Below are positions 52,441 to 64,000 of a stretch of 64,000 nucleotides of DNA, one piece after another. Numbering within the stretch: position 1 is the stretch's first letter; the number at the start of each line of letters is the position of its first letter. The notes beneath the pieces were generated by a model. That model was not told the DNA's origin and did not search any database. It saw only the letters and a program-made list of their open reading frames with translations. The position numbers were made by a program, and so were the translations under genes. This DNA is from Phocoena phocoena (lineage: Eukaryota > Chordata > Mammalia > Artiodactyla > Phocoenidae), in the NCBI RefSeq assembly GCF_963924675.1, contig NC_089232.1, positions 31,632,842 to 31,696,841 on the forward strand, in the 5' to 3' direction.

Positions 52441-52990
52441 GTGTGAAGGCTCCAACAGCCTTAGACAGCCTTCTCCAGTGTGCCTCTGCGCACAGTCAGC
52501 CCCTTTTCTGAGTGGAGCGAGGAGGATACATCTCAGTGAATATTACGAGCCTCACATCATACAAGTACATAGTTCTGTGGGGACAGTGCCGACACAACAT
52601 GGTTCCTATGCTCATCATGTTAAAGGATTGGTGAGAGAATGTAAATGAAAGATTTGGAATTGAAACCTAAATAAGTGAAATACAAAACTTTATAGAACAA
52701 AGTGATGAGTGGAAGAGATTCAAGTGGCTTAATATGTGGTCAGATAGTGGGATCTGGCAGTGGTGATTGGAGCCTTCTGGAAAAGTCGGATTTTGAAGGA
52801 CTGGTGGGATATAGGTGGACACAGAGAGGATGAAGGGCATTTCAGGCAGAGAGCAGAGCCCGAGAACTGCCGAGAGAAGGGAACAAGAAGGCATTTGAAG
52901 ATGAGGAGATAGGTAAGGGCTTGGTACCTGGCCAGTTACAGACCAGGCTAGGGTGACTGCAGGCCACTGCTCTAAGAATATAATGACACT
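52441..52990. other. Intronic stretch, old repeat-like texture
   Basis: gtggtgattggagccttctg, gcatttcaggcagagagcag resemble an ancient mammalian interspersed repeat; family not assigned. No exon. Confidence 0.4.
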
Positions 52991-53046
52991 TTATTTTTTT
53001 TATTGAAATATAGTTGATTTACAATGTTGTATTAGTTTCAGGTTTT
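52991..53046 (-). mobile_element. Short L1 3'-end fragment, antisense
   Basis: ttattgaaatatagttgatt, tacaatgttgtattagtttc. Confidence 0.7.
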
Positions 53047-53524
53047 GACAGTTTATTTCTGGTTGCCTTAACCATGAGTGAAATTCTTGGGCATGTTAGC
53101 ATGTATTTCAAAATAGGCAGTGGTACCAACATTTTAGGACCTGACCTTTCTCCCTGCCACCTGCCTTGGAGAAGAGTTCATGAGGGGCAAAGAAAAAGGG
53201 GAGAAGTGTGGCCCAGCTGCACCAGCACTGCTTCTGTGACCCGTATGAGCTCAGGTTTCTCCAGAACCCCATCCTCCCCCCGGGTCAGATGGGGTTCGAT
53301 TTCATATTGGAACTCAGATTGTATAGCACAGTAACTTGTACCGACTGAATCGTAAGCTCTGTGAGTGAGGAGCGCCCTTCACGTTGCCAGACGCGCAGGG
53401 CACATTGCTCTCCCTGTCTCGTTCTCCTGCCTATGGCATTTGCCTCCTCTGTGACTGTCTCTTCCCATGACCCCTGTGCAGCGTGTTCTCCGGGCCCCTC
53501 AGGCTCCTTGGTTGCTCCTCTTAT

Positions 53525-53640
53525 CACTTAGCCTCAGAGCCTCAGCTTCCTCGTCTGTAAGGTGGAGACAACAACGCCAGCCTTGTTAGTGTCAGGGTGA
53601 GGCTAAAGGAGAGCGTGCATGTCAGCGTGCAGGCGCATCC
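53525..53640 (+). mobile_element. MIR SINE fragment, sense
   Basis: gagcctcagcttcctcgtct, gtaaggtggagacaacaacg. Confidence 0.65.
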
Positions 53641-55874
53641 TTGGCGTAGAAAGTCCTGAGCGGGCACCCAGGGAGGTGAGAGCAAGGGAAGAGACCAAGA
53701 GGGCCGTTGAGCATCCTTTTAGAGAGTGCTACTCCCATGGTAAACAAAATCTTCCTTTATTGTAACTTTTGTCAACATTTGTTGGATTAAACGAGGCCTA
53801 AATGATAATCATTTCATACCTGTAAATAGCACCTGCCCAGTTTACCCATTCCCAGCTTATTAGTGCTGCTGTGAGGTGGTGGAGAAGCGTCACCCATGAT
53901 GGGAACCTGAGGCACAGAGCTCAGTGTCTTGCCTGGGGACACGGTCGGGGGTTGGTCTCAAGCAGCCAGAGCCTAGACTCTTCTTTCACTGCTCTGAACA
54001 GCCTGTGAGATGTCTCAGCAGAGGAACTCGGAGCAAACTGGAATCTCAGGGTAAGGCTGGGGCACAAGCGAGTGGCTGCCACGCTCTTCCTCAGCCCCTG
54101 CCCTTTGCCCCTCCATCACCCAGGGCTGGGCGCACAGTAGTTGTGTTCAGTCAGTATTGAAGACCATCGGGTGTGCTGCTGGTTCGCCAGTAGTGGTTCA
54201 GGAGACTTTGCTTCCCTTTCTCCTTGACCTTGGAAATAAGGAGTGTAAATAGGGGCCCCTGGGAGGAGGCCTTGATTGTGATTGTTCTAGAGGAGTCCTG
54301 TTGCTGTTGATTTTCGTCATTGACTCCCGGTTGTTTTGCTGAAGCTTTCCCAAATTCCCCAAGTCTTACACTCATTGCCATCTGGAGGCTTTTGTTAGCA
54401 TGTTAGATCCTGTTGACTTCTACTGCTGTGTGCGTGGTGGGCAGTCACATCGCCTGCTGCACTGCCAACTTCCTAGGCAGGCGTGAAAAGTCCCCCTGTG
54501 CTTCCTGTTTGCCCTGGCTCTGTCATTGCGTCACAGGGCCTTGGCCGCTCTGCGCTCCCTGTCATGGCTGGAACCAGCCAGCACAGTCCTAGCAGTAGCC
54601 ACAGCCAAGAAGTCCTTTGTTGTCCTCTTGGCCAGAGAACGTGCTGGTGGCTGGTCTCCCGGTTGCTCCCCTGTGAGCGAGGTCTCCCTTGGCGACCAGG
54701 CGCCTCGGGAGTCGTCTGTGGGGCACAGGAGGGAGCACAGGCCAGGCCAGCTGTAGGGCCCCGTGTTGAGCCAGTGTCACCCTCTGCAGCGGCCAGCTTG
54801 GTCACACGCAGACCTGAGAAAGGACCCTCTTGCCCTGCCTACCACGTGTGTGGTCTTTCTTACAAGTTCCAGAGGGGAAATAAGCTGAAAGCGGTCCCTG
54901 TCCTTAAGCAGCTTATGTTCTAAAAATAACCACGACAGAAGTTCTGGTCTTTATTGAAAGTCTCTCCTCCAGTACATAGTTTTAACATTTTCATTATTTC
55001 CCCCATTGTTTAATTGCCGTCTCTCTGAAGAATGATAGAGGTCATTCCTGCAGATCATGGGGTGTTGTAGACCTGGGACAGTCACGTTAGGCAGCCCTTT
55101 CTTTTTACCAACGGCGAAGCCTCTGCCCAGAAAGGCCGTGGCCTGAACAGTGATTTCAGTGATCAAACCAGAACAAAGGCCAAGGTTGTTTACTCTCAGT
55201 TTGGTTTCTGTTTGTTTGGTTTTGCTGTATTTTACCATGATGTTTGTCCTAACATTTAAGAAAGAGGAAGAAAGGGTTAAGACTTAATAAGTACATTCTA
55301 GATTGAAAAAGTCCTGAATGTCTCCTCAGTTGTCAGAAAGGAGATGTAGATCTCATGAAGTAGAATAGGATGAAGATTCTTGTCCTGTTTTTGGAGCCAC
55401 AGGTTGGAAAACCTGCATGCATCTAATCCTCCACAATTTCCAGTGGTAAAAAATTAAACTCTGTGGCTGAAATGCCTGGATGCCGTATCTGCTTGGAATA
55501 TTGTCAAGATGAAGAGGTCAGGAGGACGTGGCTTTCCAGACCTCTTAGCTAAAGCTGTGAGCAGAATTTGGGAGTGACGACTTTAATAACGCTCTTAGGC
55601 TGACAGGTTGGGAATAAAGTCAGCAATGTTAAACTCTCAATGAGCTGAAAGGTGGGCGGTTGTAAGTGATGGTAACCAGCGTCAGGCTGACTTCCTGAAG
55701 GGCTTGGCCAAAAACGAAGTCACCGTGCAGATTCTCTGAAGCTTCCAGAAGCTGGTGTATGAAGAGCCAGTTGGTTCTCGACCTTCCTGAGCTCTTTGAA
55801 TCCCTCTCGGCCCTGGTCATCTCACAGGTGGACGATGGTACCTGCCCTCATTGTTTTCTTTCTCTCACATTAGT

Positions 55875-56035
55875 GCAACAGGGGAGGGTGAAGTCCCAGC
55901 GGTGTGGCAGCCTGAGCCCGAATCCCACCCTCGCAGCCTTGTGACCTCAGACATGTTAGGTAACTGGACTCCGTTCTCTCGTGTGTTAAGAGGGACAGTG
56001 AGGCTGTGTAAGAATTTCGTTCAATACTGTAGGTA
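55875..56035 (+). mobile_element. MIR SINE fragment, sense
   Basis: gagcccgaatcccaccctcg, ccttgtgacctcagacatgt, ctcgtgtgttaagagggac. Confidence 0.65.
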
Positions 56036-56545
56036 GAAGTGTACATGGGGCAGGGTTGAGCCTATATTAAGCTCTGTTAGTTGCTGATACCATTGTTGTT
56101 TATATCATCCTGCCCCTGTGCCTTCCTGTTCCTAGTTCCACTTATCTAAGTCCTGCACTTCCTCCAAGGCCCAGCATTATCTCGTCTCCTCATTCATAAG
56201 AGTGCTAGCCCATAATATGTCCGGTCCCATGTTTTCAGTTTTCCGGTGCCCACGATGGTGCTGCCCCAGCCACAAAGGCCTGCCTCTGTGCCTCAGACAC
56301 CTCATGTGTGCTCCCACCTCTGCGCCTTTATGCTGGCCGCTCTCTACTGGGAATGCTTGTCCCCCACGTGGTCCATGGCTGCTCCCCTCATCAGGGTGAC
56401 TGTGCTGTTTATAGTATCATCCTTCTTTACTTTACATACATTTAATCTGCTGGAGTTTTTTCCACAACATTTATCACTACTGGGCAGTTATACTTAATAT
56501 TATTTTTTTAAAAAAATCATCAACTGGACTCTAAGCTCCATGAGA

Positions 56546-56686
56546 GGGACTTCCCTGGTGGTCCAGTGATTAAGACTGCGCTTCCACTGCAGGGGACAGG
56601 GGTTCGATCCCTGGTCAGCAAACTAAGATCCCCCAAGCCCTGTAGCATGGCCAAAAATAAAATTAAATTAAAATTAAAAAATAAAA
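56546..56686 (+). mobile_element. CHR-1-type SINE, sense (first of a dimer)
   Basis: gggacttccctggtggtcca, gtgattaagactgcgcttcc, ggttcgatccctggtcagc, catggccaaaaataaaatt tail. Left target-site repeat ctaagctccatgaga at 56531-56545. Confidence 0.92.
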
Positions 56687-56800
56687 TAAGGGACCTCCTG
56701 GCGGTCCAGTGGTTAAGAATCCATGTTTCCACTGCAGGGCCACAGACAGGTTTGATCCCGCATGCCATGCAACGTGGCCAAAAAAAAACAACAAAAAGCC
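56687..56800 (+). mobile_element. CHR-1-type SINE, sense (second of a dimer, shortened)
   Basis: gggacctcctggcggtccag, tggttaagaatccatgtttc, ggtttgatcccgcatgcc, gtggccaaaaaaaaacaac tail. Missing the middle of the tRNA-like region. Right target-site repeat ctaagctccacaaga at 56801-56815 matches the repeat left of the first SINE. Confidence 0.9.
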
Positions 56801-56900
56801 CTAAGCTCCACAAGAGGATGAACTTTGATTTGTTCACCAAGAAGAGTACTTGGCACGTAATAGGAGGTAGTAGGAGTGCAAATGTATTTCTTTAATAAAG

Positions 56901-59391
56901 GAATGATAACAATACCTATCTTACATGTGTACAGGGAGATTTACAGTTCATTCTCTTACTTGCTTCATAAGAACAGTGATAGAATTATTATCAGCTTTAC
57001 TTCACAGATGAGAAACAAGCCCAAAGACATTGGTCCAAGGCCAGACATCTAAAATAGTCCCTGAGGTCTTCTGAACCCCAGGTGCAGTGTGGTTGCCACA
57101 TGTCATGCTCTGTGTTAAGTGTTTTGTTGATGATGGTGCTGGCGGTGATGCAGGCAGCAGCCAGCAGGAGCTCGGAGGTCTTCACTGGTGTTACACAGGG
57201 ACGGATGGAGAGAGGGCGGAGCTTGCAGCTACTGCTAAAGTGGCTGCTGCCAAGCGGATCTCACCTTCGTAATCTCAACTGATCCTCCCAGTAGACTTGC
57301 ACGGTAACCAAAGCAGGGATTATGGTTCTTCTTTGCATTGATAGTTCTTTGATATTGCTCAGGCTTTCCCTACATTGATATCTCTGGCTCTCTTGTCTAT
57401 TTTTGTACACACGCTTAATTTTTAACTGGTTTTCCCGTAAATATAGTTTTGTACAATGCTATCTTTGTGGGAGGGAGGGAGGCCAACTGGGGACCAGGTT
57501 AGATATAGTATAATTCCTGAGTTCTGTCAGTCTGGAACTAACCAGAAGTACAAATCTAGTTTTCAAGGGGGGCGGGGAACAAAACCAAAAACCCCAATGT
57601 GCATCATCTTTTATTCTGTCCTTTGTCTACTTAGTTTTCCTCCCTTCCCCAACAGTGATTTTGGTCCCTAGAACTACCTTGTTTGTGTTTTGATATGAAT
57701 TCGCTTTTCAGTTTTCTAGATTGTACATTCCAACGTTAGAAGGAGAGAATCTGATTCAGGAAGGGACTGCACACATACAACAGGAGAAGCATGGTTTCAC
57801 AGGCGCCCTGTAGGATATATGAGGCCAGCAGGGAAGATTGTTGCTGAAAGATACTTAATAAGGGATTTAGGGGTCCCTTATGTGTGTGAAATACTGGCCA
57901 GGTATTGTAGGGGACACATGAGCATAATATAATTATAGACCAGAGGCTGGCAAACTTCTCTGCCAAGGGCCAAAGAATAAATATTTTAGGCTTGTCAGCT
58001 ATATAGGCTCTGTTTCAACTGCTTGAGTCTGCTGTTGGAGCTTAAAAGCAGCCATAGACTAGAGGGTAAGTAACCAGTGGGCACGGCTTGGTTTGGACAG
58101 AAAGTCTTTGTCAACCCTTCCTAGCAGTGGTAAGTTCTGTAGATTTTTGTAGGGTGGCCATGGAAAGTTTTACTGAGGAGTTATGGCTTGAGCAAGGCCT
58201 TGAAGACTGGCTAGGAGTTGACTAGTGGAGGGAGCAATAATTGAATAAAAAAACTAGTCAATATGGGGAATGCTTAGCAGACATTGAGCAAGTCAGCCTG
58301 ACTAGTATTTAGACACTTGGTTCCTCATTGACTAGGTTCCTATTATAGGGACATTTCTGAACATAAAGAACTAAGATACCCCTGGCCTTAAGCTTGTATC
58401 CAGTACATTGGGTGAGTGTAGTCATCCCTACCAGGGTAGGAGGATGGGGATGGGGGGCTTGGAGTAATTGTCCTGCTTCTAACCTGCTTCCTGCCCTGGC
58501 AGAAAGACAATTCCCTGTCCTTCTCTAGAGCTGGATTGCCTAGGTTCACTTCCTTCCTTAATCACTGTGAGCCTCACTCTCTCTGTCTGTATAACAGGGA
58601 TTATTATTACATTGTTACTATGAGGATTGAGTGAGATAATCCATGTAAAGTGCTGAGACAGTAGTACTTGTATTAGTAAAAGCTCAGTAAATGGTAGCAG
58701 TTCTTTTTATAACCTCTAAATTCGATTGGAAATATTAGTGTTGCCTCGTTAGAATTATTTTAGATTCCTAAAGTGAGTATACGTTCAGGATAGCTTGACT
58801 GTTTCACTTGGTGTACATAAGATTAAACTCATAAGCATTGTAAAAAGCTGTAGATGGTGGAAATATTTACCTGACTCAGGCTTGTCTTTGGGGAACAAGT
58901 CTCCCCTAAGAATTCTTATTCACAAGAGCATATCCACGCAAGTTTACGGTCATAGTTCACACTGCCTGTGTGGCTGAAACTCCGAAGGCCAGAATTGTAA
59001 ATTAAAGTGATTATAGGTTATTAGTGCCCCAGGTGCATAAGTGGATATCTCTGGAAGAATAATAGACTTTAAACTCAGGCCTCCAAGGCTTCCCACAGAT
59101 AAATTCCAAGGAACACGAGTTAACAACAACAATGGCAAAACCCCTCACAACAATACCATGAGTGACACTCAGTAGGAGTAAGAAACAATAAACTACAGAG
59201 TCAGTTTGCAACAAAGACTTTAGGTATTGGATTTAGCAGATACAGACTATAAAATAAACATTTTTATAATTTTAAAAGAATTAAAGTGTAGAAACAAGAG
59301 ACATCATAATTGACAAGATATTTTTTAAAGGACTAGCAGTAATAGTAGGGGCCTGGGTATTTGGTGGCTCCTGTCTTATTTCTGACAGACT
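56901..59391. other. Intronic stretch, mostly unassigned
   Basis: No exon. One sense MIR at 58525-58705; bases 57940-58110 (ctggcaaacttctctgccaa, agggccaaagaataaatatt) look like a common old DNA-transposon remnant, not named. The rest looks unique. Confidence 0.5.
58525..58705 (+). mobile_element. MIR SINE, sense
   Basis: gtgagcctcactctctctgt, ctgtataacagggattatta, tgaggattgagtgagataat, ccatgtaaagtgctgagac, aaaagctcagtaaatggtag. Confidence 0.85.

Positions 59392-59430
<39 letters not shown>
59392..59430. repeat. (CA)n microsatellite
   Basis: About 19 uninterrupted CA units after gacagactga. Confidence 0.95.
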
Positions 59431-59433
<3 letters not shown>

Positions 59434-59889
59434 GGGTGTTGTATGCGTTTCTCTTTTTTAGTTTATTCCATTTAACCAACATTTTCTGTTCTAAGCACTA
59501 TGTTAGGCATTGGTAGAGAAGACTACAAATACCTGTGCTTGTCCTTAAGGAGTTTATAGTCTACTCTTATCTTTGTTTTCCGAAGGTGATCAGTCTTTGG
59601 AAGGCTGAAGACAAAAGACAATGGAGACTACAGACTTACTGACCTAACAAGATCTTTACTGCCCATGCATAGCCAGATCTGTCCTCCAGCAAAGCAGTCA
59701 GCTCAATTCACCTATACCAAAAATTAATACATCTTGAGTACAGTAGTGCCCACTGTTTGGAGTTGTTATTTCTTTGGCAGTGTCCTTTGATACGAAGGAT
59801 TTCACTAGGTTCTGGTCTTCAGAAGCTCCCTCTAACCCAGAACTCCTAACTCACTGCCCAAAGAATTCATCTATAAAAATATAAGGATG

Positions 59890-60079
59890 GGCTTCCCTGG
59901 TGGCGCAGTGGTTGTGAGTCCGCCTGCCAATGCAGGGGACGCGGGTTCGTGCCCCAGTCTGGGAAGATCCCACATGCCGTGGAGTGGCTAGGCCCGTGAG
60001 CCTGCGTGTCCGGAGCCTGTGCTCCGCAACGGGAGAGGCCACAACAGTGAGAGGCCCACATACTGGGAAAAAAAAAAAA
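59890..60079 (+). mobile_element. CHRS SINE, sense
   Basis: CHRS body ending actgggaaaaaaaaaaaaa; it lacks the gccatggc segment. Target-site duplication atataaggatg at 59879-59889 and 60118-60128. Confidence 0.94.
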
Positions 60080-60122
60080 ATATATATATATATATATACA
60101 CACACATATATATATGTATATA
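60080..60122. repeat. (TA)n/(CA)n microsatellite grown from a SINE tail
   Basis: tatata run, then cacaca, then tatata and gtatata, between the A tail and the right target-site repeat. Confidence 0.92.
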
Positions 60123-60128
60123 AGGATG

Positions 60129-63600
<3,472 letters not shown>

Positions 63601-63604
63601 TGCG

Positions 63605-63990
63605 GAGCATCTGACATTTGTTGAAGGCCTACGTGTACCTCATTTAATTCTTAAAACCCTATATAGCAGGGGTCCCCAACCCCCTGGGCCGTGGACCGGT
63701 ACCCATCCATGGCCTCTTAGGAACCCGGCCACACAGCAGGTGAGCGGCGGGAAAGCGAGCCAAGCTTCATCTGCAGCTCCCCGTCGCTCACATTACCACC
63801 TGAACCATTCCCCCCCACCCCGCCCCCCGTCCGTGGAAAAGTTGTGTTCCATGAAACCGGTCCCTGGTGCCAAAAAGGTTAGGGACCACTGCTATATAGT
63901 AAATATAATTATCCCTATTATACAAATGAGGAAACGGAGCCTCAAAAAGTATAGGTAATGCACCCAAGTTAACATAGTAGTAGCTTTTAA
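63605..63990 (-). mobile_element. MIR SINE, antisense, split by a hAT element
   Basis: Left: gacatttgttgaaggcctac, tcatttaattcttaaaacc. Right: aattatccctattatacaaa, tgaggaaacggagcctcaa, gcacccaagttaacatagta. Removing 63667-63891 and one target repeat restores one antisense MIR. Confidence 0.88.
63667..63891. mobile_element. Non-autonomous hAT-type DNA transposon
   Basis: Begins caggggtccccaacc and ends ggttagggaccactg, imperfect inverted termini. Flanked by an 8-bp duplication ctatatag at 63659-63666 and 63892-63899, the hAT signature length. Internal blocks cctcttaggaacccggcc, cacagcaggtgagcggcg, gaaaccggtccctggtgcc are familiar from mammals. About 225 bp, with no transposase. I do not name the family. 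Confidence 0.9.
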
Positions 63991-64000
63991 GTGACTACCC

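Larger units (their letters stand above)
53047..56109. other. Intronic stretch, partly GC-rich, mostly unassigned
   Basis: No exon. MIRs at 53525-53640 and 55875-56035. Bases 54480-54860 are GC-rich with longer chance open frames on both strands, but no recognisable protein. Confidence 0.5.
56110..56900 (+). mobile_element. L2 LINE 3' end, sense, split by a SINE dimer
   Basis: Left: acttcctccaaggcccagca, ctctactgggaatgcttgtc, actggactctaagctccatg. Right, after the SINEs: ctaagctccacaagaggatg, gtttgttc-like block, acttggcacgtaataggag. Both halves match the L2 3' end in order. Confidence 0.8.

Noticed and set aside
54473..54923. Overlapping open frames up to 146 codons in a GC-rich stretch
   Set aside because: Frames exist on both strands, as expected from high GC, with no domain, no splice-site support and no known AAK1 exon there.

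Overview
This is mammalian nuclear DNA, almost certainly from a whale or dolphin. The main evidence is at least eleven copies of the tRNA-derived CHRS/CHR-2-type SINE (5' end reading ggcttccctggtggcgcag, 3' A-rich tail), several with near-perfect target-site duplications, plus relatives of CHR-1 type. I saw none of the Bov-tA or BovB repeats that dominate ruminant DNA. Other repeats are standard placental ones: MIR, L2, L1, MER20, MER5 and Tigger1.

The only gene I can support is AAK1 (AP2-associated protein kinase 1) on the + strand. Six coding exons lie at 33251-33369, 48662-48770, 50478-50620, 60655-60776, 62117-62198 and 62706-62838. All have GT-AG splice sites and matching phases, and they join into one uninterrupted 236-codon frame. 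By human numbering this is about residue 55 to 291, nearly the whole kinase domain: glycine-rich loop, catalytic Lys74, helix-C Glu90, gatekeeper Met126, HRD Asp176, DFG Asp194, APE Glu229 and helix-F Asp244. The N-terminal Gly/Ser-rich exon and everything after residue 291 (last kinase lobe, QPW-rich and AP2/clathrin-binding tail) are not in the window.

Layout: 1-33250 is intron upstream of the first exon seen. It holds a deleted Tigger1, several antisense L1 pieces, a MER20, many MIRs, five CHRS copies and a triple-nested L1/L1/CHRS block at 26735-28800. Bases 33370-48661 form a 15.3 kb intron with old antisense L1 blocks and CHR SINEs. Bases 48771-50477 and 50621-60654 flank exon C, with an inverted CHRS pair on its two sides. 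Exons D, E and F cluster within 2.2 kb. The last 1.2 kb is intron with a hAT element inserted in a MIR.

I found no undescribed gene system. The observations most worth checking are the inverted CHRS pair around exon C (possible circular RNA), three tandem 19-bp units each holding a TTCnnGAA dyad at 21892-21948, a weak acceptor at exon E with a competing upstream AG and a TA microsatellite, and a head-to-tail SINE dimer bracketed by one target-site duplication inside an L2. The short open frames elsewhere are L1 remnants, SINE read-throughs or chance; none is a supported gene.
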